A stretch of DNA of 48,307 bases from Pigoraptor vietnamica. Its lineage: Eukaryota > Opisthokonta > Filasterea. Shown piece by piece: positions 13,443 through 22,672 of this stretch. Position 1 is the first letter of the stretch. The number at the start of each line of letters is the position of its first letter. Below the pieces are notes generated by a model. It made no database searches. It was not told the origin of the DNA and saw only the letters and a list, made by a program, of their open reading frames with translations. A program made the position numbers and the translations under genes. The stretch covers positions 1 through 48,307 of the forward strand of contig CALSCQ010000008.1 in the NCBI GenBank assembly GCA_943704525.1. Direction: 5' to 3'.

Positions 13443-14204
13443 TCCCTCCTTGCAGCAACCGCACAAAATTCCACAATATCCCACCCTTGACGCGCGCCTC
13501 GTCCGGCGTGATCGTCGCGCACTTGATGCCGACGTTGTGCTTGAGAATGGCGTTGGCGGCGTCGATGGTCACCTGGTCCTGCGTGGCCTCGCGGTGCGGC
13601 AGCCCGAGGTCATAGTACTCGATCTTGACGTCCACAAAGGGAAAGATGAGCTGCAGATGCGCGCGCAAGAGTCAGCGGAGCGAGCCTCTCTCAGCGCGAC
13701 GCTACGAAGCGCATTCGCCACCAAGGCCCTCCCGCCCTTTTAGCCTGGCGCAGCCGCACCCTCCCCCCCAACAAACCACCGGCAGAGTGCAAAACAACAG
13801 GGCACATCCATCACCCCAAGCCCTCCGCCTTTTCGTCCGGCGCAGGCACACCCACGCACCCCAACAACCAGACCACCATGGCGCAAAACAAACAGGGCAC
13901 AAGGGCACCTTCTCCTTGATGAGCGCCCAGATAATGCGCGTCATTTCGTCGCCGTCAAGGTCCACGACGGGGTTTGTAACCTTAATCTTCTGTCCCGTCG
14001 CGTCTGTTTTCGCGTCCATTCACACAGTACATCAGCCAATCCATTACGAGAGTCAACACGCACGAGTGACAACCACACTGCACTGTGTGGGCATCCATGT
14101 CCGCACTCACATCCGCGGGTCTCATTCCGCCGCTGCTGCGCGGCGTACACGGCCTGCGAAGGCGCAAGGGCGACGCGGGGCACGAGTCCGAGGCGCGACA
14201 GCAT
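11629..14204 (-). CDS. IDH2: NADP-dependent isocitrate dehydrogenase, predicted mitochondrial
   Basis: Ten exons, in transcript order: 14204-14111, 14003-13909, 13650-13485, 13308-13148, 13023-12883, 12686-12550, 12454-12303, 12208-12126, 12047-11830, 11707-11629, giving 441 aa. The enzyme converts isocitrate and NADP to 2-oxoglutarate and NADPH. Family motifs: [88 protein letters not shown] and NPIASIFAW. The first exon encodes a basic amphipathic leader ([17 protein letters not shown]) ending near RGYATG, typical of mitochondrial import. An in-frame ATG inside intron 1 (14019-14017) could start a cytosolic form. It is also called IDP1 in fungi. Confidence 0.95.
13349..13442. repeat. CA-rich simple sequence in NADP-IDH intron 3
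   Basis: CA/CT dinucleotide runs, including CTCTCTCTCTCACACACACA, lie within the intron 13309-13484. The sense (minus) strand is GT/AG-rich. Confidence 0.8.
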
Positions 14205-14680
14205 TCTCAACGTCAAACGCTTATCCAGCGCAGGAGGACAGATGTTTCGCTGCTGTGCCGTGGGCTGTTTAGGAAATGTCGCTGCGGGAGGGAGGGAGAT
14301 CTTCTCGGTTGCTTGATGCAGCGGTTCGCCCTCGAACGCGTGGAGAACGCACTCGGTGTGCTGGAGAGTGTGTGCTGGTGTGTGTCAAAGCCAGCAGTCA
14401 ACAATGGTCCTAATATGGCAAGAGGGGTGGGTCGATGATTTGGAAATTGTCGATAACGTTCGAATTTTGTTCCAGTTTCAAATCAACAGTCGATGAGGAG
14501 ATGTGAAGTAGTCGAGTCCCGACTGGGCCGTTGTTCGCATGCCGGTAGCCAATAACGCCGGCGAGTGTTGTTCGGAGTGCCTCCAAGTCGCGAGTGGGCA
14601 AGGGGACAGCGCAGTGCAGCTGGCCATGCAGTTGGTGTGCCACAGATGCAGTGACGATCGGCCACTTTCAGTCAGTCAGT
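14205..14680. other. Intergenic: NADP-IDH promoter and IGPD 3' flank
   Basis: A 476-bp stretch between two minus-strand genes. I see no coding exon or clear TATA box. Confidence 0.5.
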
Positions 14681-15437
14681 TCATATGACGCCCTTTGTAC
14701 TTGGCACGGAAGTGGCGCCGGTGTGCGTGAAGGCAGCACGGAGCGCCAGTGCAAGCGCCTTGAACGCAGACTCTGCCATGTGATGGTTATTCTCCCCCTT
14801 CAGCACGTCCACGTGCAGCGTCAGGTTGGCGGCTGTCGCGAACGAGCGCATAAAGTGCGGAATCATCTCGCAAGACAGCGTTCCCAGTTTCTCGCGCGTT
14901 AGGTTCAAGTTGATGTCGGCATGTGGCCTGCCAGACACATCCACAACGGCCCGCGAGAGGGCTTCATCGAGCGGCGCGTAGGCGTAACCGTATCTGTCAA
15001 AGTGGAGCATAAGTACTGCGGGTCATGGATCTTCTGGAACACAGGGCTCTACCGTCGAACGCAAATCAAAGCGCAGAACAATAGCACTGACGCAGACGTA
15101 GCCGAATGCTGCCACCTGTCGATGACATTGTGTGTGTGTGTCGGCCAAGGAACAGTGACACTCACCGTGCAATGCCACGGGGCTCGCCAAGCGCCTGCTT
15201 GATGGCCGTGCCGAGCACGATGCCGCAGTCCTCCACAGTGTGGTGGTCGTCAACGTGCAGATCGCCCTCGCACGTGACCTGTAGGTCGATGCCCGAGTGC
15301 TTGGAGAGGGCTGTCAGCATGTGGTCGAGGAAGCCGATTCCTGTCGCCACTGCGCTCTCGCCGGTGCCGTCAATGTTGACGACGAGTGAGATGCTCGTCT
15401 CCTTTGTCTTGCGCGCCACAGTCGCCGTGCGTGCCAT
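14681..15437 (-). CDS. HIS3: Imidazoleglycerol-phosphate dehydratase (histidine biosynthesis)
   Basis: Two exons, 15437-15166 and 14993-14681, giving 194 aa, normal for a monofunctional IGP dehydratase. The enzyme catalyses the sixth step of histidine synthesis. The two-metal site is visible: GFLDHM with H39, and [11 protein letters not shown] with H65, H66 and E69. The second half has [31 protein letters not shown] and [16 protein letters not shown], ending VPSTKGVI. The splice joins GCACG to ATACGG, giving [12 protein letters not shown]. Start is the first ATG in frame. Animals lack this enzyme, so it shows the organism makes histidine. It is divergent from the WD-repeat gene across 393 bp that contain bZIP- and E-box-like sites. 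Confidence 0.96.
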
Positions 15438-15830
15438 TCTCTGTGTGGAACAGCTGTCAAGCCACTTCAATGTGCAGCATTTGTTCTGCTTGGCTTGACG
15501 GGTTCAATGACTCCGCAGTCACGTGAATATGGCGTCATCATCCAAATGACGCAGATGACTTCATAGCGACGGAGTTTATTCCGGATAATCCCTAGCAACG
15601 GGAGACATCCGGACACCCACGACGCTCCAGTGCTTGTACTTGAGAACACCTGTGGCTCAAAGGGCATGTCACTACTAGGCTGAACTGCGTGTGCGAACTC
15701 GCGGCGCCTTGCCTGGGGACGCAGAGGACCTGTGTGCGGCGTCGGCGTGTGAGCACAGCTACTCGGTTGTTGGTGTTGCGGTGACGTTACAAGGACAGAA
15801 GATGCCCTTGCCATTGGCTCGGCCGTAAGA
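15438..15830. promoter_or_regulatory. Divergent promoter region, IGPD / WD-repeat gene
   Basis: 393 bp between two starts. It contains TGACTCC (15508-15514), TCACGTGA (15519-15526), GCGTCAT, ATGACGCA and ATGACTTCA between 15532 and 15563, and an RFX-like CCTAGCAAC (15591-15599). A nine-codon upstream frame (15802-15828, MPLPLARP) precedes the WD-gene start. Factor assignments are inference. Confidence 0.45.
15586..15599 (-). promoter_or_regulatory. RFX half-site (GTTGCTAGGG)
   Basis: The minus strand reads GTTGCTAGGGATTA, so the first half of an X-box is intact and the second half degenerate. It lies 232 bp upstream of the WD-repeat gene start. Confidence 0.35.
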
Positions 15831-18800
15831 ATGACCATGATGTCAGAGGCCGACCCACCGCCCGCGGCGTGGCGGTCGCGCTCAATGGCGGCGGCGGTGC
15901 ACATGCCGCCGCACAGCGCGAGCAAGCGCACTCCCGCGCCCGAGACGAGCGAGTCTCCCGTGCGGCGCAAGTACAGCGTCCTCGACAAACTCTCGCCGAT
16001 CGAAATCGGCCCCAAACCGCTGCCGAAGAATGCGTGGAAGAATGTGAGCTCCTCCGGAACCATCCCATCGCAGGGAATTGGAGGCAGCGTGGGCGGCTTT
16101 TTGCGAGGCATGTCGGCGGGCGCGCGTGCGACGCGGAGCGTGAGCGTCGCTGGGGGAACTGATCCCCAGCGGCCCGACGCGAGCGTCCGACCACACACGG
16201 CGGCGCCGACACAGGGCGGTGCCCTCGATGGGCCAGGCACGTTGCGGGGATCGCCGGTGTCTCCGCGCGCGGCATCCGCCGTCCCGCGCGACCACATTGA
16301 CCCCGATCTTATTGAGGACCGCCTGCCGCAACCGTACCGCATGATCGACAAGCTGCTCACGAGCTTCCTCGAGGACGTGTGGGCCACGATTGAGCGCAAT
16401 GAAGAGGCGCGGCGCACGCGGATGCAGGCCGTGTCGACGCGGCGTGTAACAACGTGCGACAATGTGCGGGGGCTTGCCAACACCGCGCAGGTCACGTGCG
16501 TCGTGACAACTGCGGACGACCGCTTCATGTTCGTGGGGACGCGGCGAGGCACTGTGCTCGTTCTGAATCCGCGGCAGTGGTTTTCCACGGTGGCGTCGTC
16601 GATTGTGGATGGGCACTCGTCGGTGGCGGTGCTCCAGGTCGAGTCGATTGGCGATGGCGCGTATCTGTTGGGCGTGGGGATGAAGGAGGACGGTGGGTGC
16701 AGTGATCGCTTGCGCTCGGGTCTCTGTGTGCTTGTTTGTATTGACGGCTGACACGCGTGCGCGCAGGGTCCGTGCGTCTCTACGGTTTTGCGGAGAGCGT
16801 GCTTGTGCCGCTGCACAATTTTGACGGGGCGCACCCGTCGTTCAGGATAGCGTCCGACGGTGACATGGTTGCACTTGCCGGCGCGGACGGCCTCGTGACC
16901 CTGTATCAGTTGCCCGCGAAGATCTGGGCGCAGCGTGTTCTGTCGACGGGAGGGGAGGACGTAAGTGTCGCAGCTGTTTCCCTGGTGGCCTCTCCGCCCT
17001 CTGATCATGCTAGCCTGGAAGTGTAACACAGTGACTGCTTCCACGCAGCGCGCTGGCACACCGACGCGGTCCCACACGTCTCTTGCGGTCAACACGAATT
17101 CTGAGCGCCGCTCGGTAAACCAGCCGACCCTCCTCATGCGCATTGCCGCGCCGCCGGAGCCGCCGCTATCCCGCGCATATCTGTCCACGCGTGCGGCTGA
17201 CCGGACAACGGGGCACGACGTGCACACGCCCGCCGCCGCGGGCCAGAAGAAACTGGGGTGCGTGTGTTTGCCAGCGCGCCACGCCAGAATGTCAAGACAA
17301 GTGCGCTTGCTGACTCCTTTTCTCCGCTGCTCAGGGCGCCGACGGTGCACTTTGTGAAGGAGCCCGTCCGCTTTGGGGCCAGCCTCACCTCGCGCGATGC
17401 GGCGCAGTTGGTCAATGCGTCGGCGTGCGTGTGGTGGACTGGCAGCATCCAGGTGCACAAGTATGCGTTGCACAAGCGGACATACGGCCCGAAAGGTGCG
17501 CGACAGCTCGTCGTAACATCCGTTTTCAGATGGTGCGTGTGTGCGTGCGTTGTCTGAGCAGCCGTGTTGTTCGCGCGCAGAATTGGCGGCGCCGGAGACG
17601 GCGTGGGTGCACCCGCAAGTCATTCGCTGCAGCGCGGCGTCGGACTGTGGTACGCTGCTGGCGACTGGCCTCCGCAACGGCATGATTGTTATATGGGACT
17701 GCGTTCTCGGTGGGTACGCGTGCCGTGTGCCCTCTTTCCCATGCTTTGCGATGCACTCGTTTTTTTTCTTTGAGAGTTTTGTGGAGATGCGCTCGTACTC
17801 ATTCCGCGCCGCTCGTCGCATAGGCGTCAAGCGATCGATCACCGGGAGTGTGCTCGGCACGCGCATCTGCGACCTGACGTTCTGCGGCAGCGCCGTGCTG
17901 CTCGCGGGGATGTCCGACGGCGTCTCGCTGATTCTGGATACGCGGTCGAGCAAGGCGACCACGTGCACGCCGCCCGACGAGGACGCGGACGCCGCCGATG
18001 GCAACGGCGTGTGGCCGGGACAGCAGGCCGACAACACGCGCACGCCCGTCTTGGCCGTCATTCCGATGCCCCGGGAGCGCATGGTGCGTGTGTGCCGTTG
18101 GCTTCTGGCCACACTGCTTCTGTCCCCTTTGCATTGTATCGGTTGGTTTGTTTTGTTGCGTTTCTGACCGGATTATCATTCGACGCCCGCAGTTTGTTAG
18201 CATGCAGCGCACGGTCGGGCACGCGTACGATTTTCAGACGGGACGCTGCCTCGGCGTCATATCCTTGGCGAAGGAGGGCCAGCACTCCGTGTGCGACGGC
18301 CCGGAGGCGATTGGTTCGGGGCTGGGCGCGTGCTTTGTCGACGAATCGCTTGTCTTCAGAGGTGCGTTGCTTTGCGCGCGCGCTGTCAGTGTGCGATGGG
18401 CTCTCAGACGCTCGCAATTGCGCTTGCAGGGCGCCTCTCCGTACATGACGGTCCGAAGCCGCCCGAGGGTGCACCGCCGCCCGTGCCCCTGTTTGACGTG
18501 AGTGCGACGCTTGTTGTGCGATGACGTGCGACATGAACGCGCTGGCGCTCTCATTGCTGACGCTCGTCCGAATGCAGCCGACGCCGTCGCTCGCCGCCGT
18601 GGACCTTCTCCCGATCCTCCAGGGGCGGCGCATCGGGTCGTCGACGTTTTCGCTGTTCACGCCGAGCCAGTCGGACCGCTCGGCCCTCGACGCCTCCGAA
18701 GTCCGCGTGTTCACGCACCTTGAGCGCCGGTGAGTGCCGCATGGGCTTTGCGTGTCTGCACCAAATCCTGCATGTGCATGCATGCTCAATACCCGGCACC

Positions 18801-19123
18801 AAACCAACAGCGCCACCGCCAAAAACGATCGGCGGCGCGGCCAGCGACAGCGCGACCTAGCCGCGCGTGTCGGAGACATTGCCGAAGTGGGGACGCTCAG
18901 TGGACACGCGACGCCGCCCCACAACAGCGCACCGGGACACCCGGCCGTGATGCTCTCTGTGACGGTCCATTCACCCGCGATCCACGTCGGCAAGCCTCCA
19001 TCGTCTGCGCCGCCATCGCGCCCCACGTCACCTGGTGCTGGCCCCACGGGCGCCACGCTCGGGGGCATGCTAGCGCCGCCCAAGACAGGCTCTCTCAGGC
19101 CGGGCTCCGGAAAGGGGAGGTAG
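15831..19123 (+). CDS. WD40-type beta-propeller protein, possibly WDR93-like
   Basis: Ten exons: 15831-16692, 16767-16960, 17049-17257, 17335-17495, 17581-17709, 17824-18083, 18193-18361, 18430-18497, 18578-18729, 18811-19123, giving 838 aa. Residues 1-150 look disordered. RLPQPYRMIDKLLTSFLEDVW follows at about 164-184, a helical segment I associate loosely with WDR93. Degenerate propeller blades come next: VTCVVTTADDRFMFVGTRRG, FRIASDGDMVALAGADG, IRCSAASDCGTLLATGLRNG plus MIVIWD, and LTFCGSAVLLAGMSDG. These are spaced like WD repeats with few canonical WD dipeptides. The C terminus is Pro/Ser-rich. The family name is tentative, and any axonemal role is inferred from that and from the RFX-like site upstream. 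The gene structure is more certain than the product. Confidence 0.7.
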
Positions 19124-19392
19124 TGGCGGGCTGGGATGTCGTGTTGGCGCGTGCGTGTCTCGTGTCATTTGCGTTTGCGTTGCCATCGATTGCGGTTGCG
19201 TGCGTGCGCGTGCACTAAGACTCCAGCCATCCATGCTGGAAAACAAACAGCAGCTGCCAGTGTGGCGGCACAACACAGACCAAAAGCATCTGTCAAAATT
19301 CAAATTCTATAGTAAGGCACAGGGGAGCGAAACGCAAACGCACGGTGACAACGCGACACAAGCCCACACGTCCCGGGCGAAGCCACACGCAC

Positions 19393-20636
19393 TCAGCGCC
19401 GCCGGTTGTTGTTCCTGCATTAAGACGTGGGTAAGGAGGGCATCCGAGCGCAATTTTTTTCGCCACAACACAATACACTGCGACCAGTCGACGAAACAAC
19501 ACGCTCACGCGAAGTTTGACAAATGACACAGCGTTGCGCACCTGCGACCCCCCCGGGACCGCCCGCCCTGGTTCCCGGCGCCCTCCGGCCCGCGCACAAA
19601 GGCCCAGTCCACCGCAATTGTCTGCCCAAGAAGCTCCGTGCCGTTGAGCCCGTCAATGGCCGCCTGCGCCTCCTTCTTCGACTCGTACTCGACGAGCGCA
19701 TACCCCTGCGCAAACCCCAATTAAATTAAGCACAACGGACACAGGCAATCGAGAGAGCCAACAGGAGAAGGCACGCCACCGACAGACCCGCGCGTGTACA
19801 GATCGAGCCCCAGAGTGTGCATGAGCCGTGCTCATGAAAGTCAGCGGTACTTTACCTTGATGAAGCCCGTGCGGCGGTCCGGCGGCAGCTGCAGGTTCTT
19901 GATGGCGCCATACTCGCCAAACTTTTCGTGCAGCTGATCCTCGTGCGCCTCCTCGTGGAGCCCCGTCACAAACACAATCCAACCCTCAACGGCTGCGGGT
20001 GCCGGAGGAAGTCACCACAACGTATCGACGCCCCGACCCAACGCCAAAACGTTCACATCCATGTTGTGTGTGTGTGTGTGACTGCATGAAAAGCAGCAGC
20101 AGCGTGTGTATATATGCGTGCGTGTGTGTACGTGTGCGTGTGTGTATGTGTGCGTGTGTGTTCACACCAACGCCCCAAGCAAGGGGGGCAGACGAAATCG
20201 AGTCGCTGCAAACCCACAGCGCTGCGGGCCGGGACCGGAGCCATCGTCCATCAGCGTGTCGTACGTCTCAGTGCCGCGATCCTCCGCCGAACGGTCTGCC
20301 GTTTGGCATGCCATTGAATGAGTCCTTGGCAACATCAAACGCAGCATGCAGTGGGCACAGCTTAACAAACGCAGCGAGTGAGTGCCGCACCTGTGAAGCC
20401 GCGCCCCTTGCGCTTTGTCACGGCCGATTTGAGGCGCGTCGTGTCCTCTGCAAGAGCAGACATGGAACAGACACGGATGCAGTCGTTAGCCAACGAACAG
20501 AGACGTCAGGCCCAATCAATACGAAACCCGCGCCAGTCAGTCGCCCCCCGGACTGCGAGCCAGCGCCCCACGCGCACGCACCCTCGACGTCCTCCATCTC
20601 CTGGTCGTAGTCCTCCTGGAACACCTCGTCCGCCAT
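19393..20636 (-). CDS. RBM8A: Exon junction complex RNA-binding protein RBM8A/Y14
   Basis: Six exons, in transcript order: 20636-20582, 20447-20391, 20295-20218, 19992-19856, 19705-19542, 19414-19393, giving 170 aa (animal Y14 is about 174). Y14 pairs with MAGOH in the exon junction complex left on spliced mRNA. Recognisable segments: [28 protein letters not shown] just before the RRM, RNP2 IVFVTG (69-74), [15 protein letters not shown] with RNP1, [17 protein letters not shown] and VDWAFVRGP. The last coding exon is only 22 nt and adds RNNNRRR after a Gly/Arg tail, which makes a basic terminus like other Y14s. Intron 3 (19993-20217) contains a GT tract. Confidence 0.94.
20062..20161. repeat. 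GT-rich microsatellite in RBM8A intron 3
   Basis: GT/GTAT simple sequence on the plus strand, so CA-rich in the transcript. This is the opposite polarity to the GT tracts of UTP23 and IDH3A. Confidence 0.8.
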
Positions 20637-21021
20637 GTTGCCGCCGAGTGCGCAAACCGAATTCAAAGCGATTGCAGATGACCCTCTTCTCCTGCGCGCA
20701 GAATATACGGCTATCACAACACGAAACAAGCGCCTCTGCTTCAACAAAGGAAGGGTTCTGCAGCGCTTGTGGTCTTTGCCAAGAGCGACGAGAGCACATA
20801 GTCAGCTGTGTGTGTGTGTGTGTGCGCGCATGTGCCAGCGGGAGACATCGTGTAAGCGATAGGCGGGAAGTGCCCTATATATTGGGAATAGTCTCGATGG
20901 GCAATACACAAATTGATAGCCTACTAGAAAAAAGCCAGACCACAACACTCTTTCTGCAACGCACAACAATACAACACAAAAATCAGCGCTTTACTCGTGA
21001 CAGTGTGTGTCGTGCGCGAAA
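20637..21021. other. Divergent promoter region, RBM8A / GLMP
   Basis: 385 bp between two starts. The only distinctive elements are a short GT run near 20805-20823 and CCCTATATATTGGG at 20873-20886, an AT core flanked by CC/GG that resembles an over-long CArG box. No small gene is seen. Confidence 0.45.
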
Positions 21022-22403
21022 ATGCGCCTCTCCGGCGTGCTCCTGGGCGCGGCCTGCTGCCTCGTTGCGCTCTCCCTTGCGATCGAGTGCGCCCTCGCCG
21101 TGTCCCGTCAGTCGTCAGCAGCGCTCAACCCCGGTTGCGGCGCGCGGTGTGCCAGCGCCGCGGGGTGCCTTGCCGTCGTCAACTCGACGTTCACGAACCC
21201 CTACACGGGCCAGACGGACGCGCTGGTGTACGTGTGGTCGGTGTTTGGCGCGCCCCTTGTGCATCTCGACTACTACGACAATGCGGCTGCAAGCAGCGTG
21301 GACATTGACTGGGACGCGCTGCTCACGGGCGGCGCGGGCAGCTACGGCGCGATCCGCCGCGGGAACGCAAACTACTCGGCCTCTGTTGTGTTTGACTCGG
21401 TGTTTGAATTCCTCGACCATGACGACACGGCGCGGTTCATCCCCTTTTACGGGAACGCCCTCGTCGAGTCGCGCTCGCTCGCCGGACGCGCATGGAACTG
21501 CTCCATGGCGACCATGCCGTCACCCGTGCTCGTGGCCAAGACGGATAACTTCACCATCACGGTGCGTGTGCGGGAAGTCACATGTGCACGCCGGTTTGCT
21601 GTTGCTGTGTGGACTGACACTCTCGCCACCCTTCTGCAGCTCACGGTGCCGTTCGCGAGTGGCCGCAGCCCCATCCCGCCCCGCCGCATCCTGCAGACCA
21701 ATTCGACGCAGATAACCGTCGAGACGCTTGCGTTTTCGAGCGTGGACAAGGCGAAAGTGGGCGTCAACGTGACGCTGGTTGGGGCCGCCGCGCAGGCGAT
21801 TGTCCCGTTGGTGTCGACGACCATCGACGACGAGTACACCCCCTCCATCTTCCAGACGGTGAAGGTGCTTCTGCCCCATCCCGGTTTCGCCGTGGGCGGC
21901 TATGCGCAGTGGAAGCCCTGCGCGTACTTTGGGCCCACGCGGAAGGCCGGCGACCGCACGCGAGCCGAATTTGTGGAGGAGATCTACGCGACCACGCCGC
22001 CAGTGCCCCTCTCGCCCGAGGGTGGCGGCTCTGTGTGGGGCGCGAACGCCACCGGTCGCTCGATGCTTGTCGCGTTTGGGTCGCCGGAGGACAAGGACTA
22101 CAACCCCGTCTATGTCGCGTGGTGCGTGTGCGTGCGTAGAGTGCGTCTGCGTTGCTCGTGTGTGCTTTTCCCGCAGCGCAGGGTCTTCCACTCTCATTTT
22201 TGCTCCTGACCATTGGCCGTCGGTGTCGCAGGGAACTTTCGCTGGGCTACGGCAACACGGGCAAGGACGAGCTCTCGGGCCTTGTGATTGCGATCATCGC
22301 GTGCTGCGTCGGCATTCCATTTGCCGTCATCATCGGTGGCATCGCCTTCTCGTTTGTGCGGTCGCGCCTCGGCCGCGTCCAGTCGTACACGGCCATCCAG
22401 TGA
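21022..22403 (+). CDS. GLMP: Glycosylated lysosomal membrane protein homologue
   Basis: Three exons, 21022-21561, 21640-22121 and 22232-22403, giving 397 aa (animal GLMP about 400). GLMP is a type I lysosomal membrane protein that partners and protects the transporter MFSD1. A signal peptide covers residues 1-26. The lumenal part has family blocks YVWSVFGAPLV, IDWDALL, FDSVFEFLDHDD and TIDDEYTPSIFQT, many N-x-S/T sequons and several cysteines. A transmembrane helix spans about 358-383. The short tail ends SYTAIQ, where YTAI fits a YxxPhi lysosomal sorting signal. Intron 1 is 78 nt with no stop in frame, but removing it restores the family spacing around RRILQTNSTQ. Start is the ATG directly before the signal peptide. 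Confidence 0.9.
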
Positions 22404-22672
22404 ACAGTCGCCGCAGGGCTGCGAGTGCCATGCGCGCACTCGGGCCGCCGTGGTCTCTGCGCCGGTGGACGGACGCAGCGCCACGACCCACAATGAATCG
22501 TCTGTTGACCTTTTCTGCGGATTGCACACACAATGCAAACTGGTTGTCCGTTTAATAATGGGACAGCACAGAGCCACTCGAGCCGTCGGCTGCGGCGCCG
22601 CACACTGACGTCCGCTTCGACAGCGCCCGATGGCGCGCGTGCTGCCAATTGTTGTGCGCCGTGTTTCCTTCC

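Noticed and set aside
15467-18112. Open frame of 881 codons on the minus strand
   Set aside because: It runs antisense through the WD-repeat gene and part of IGPD. It is low in family-like sequence and explained by GC-rich codon bias. The plus-strand exons have clean splice joins.
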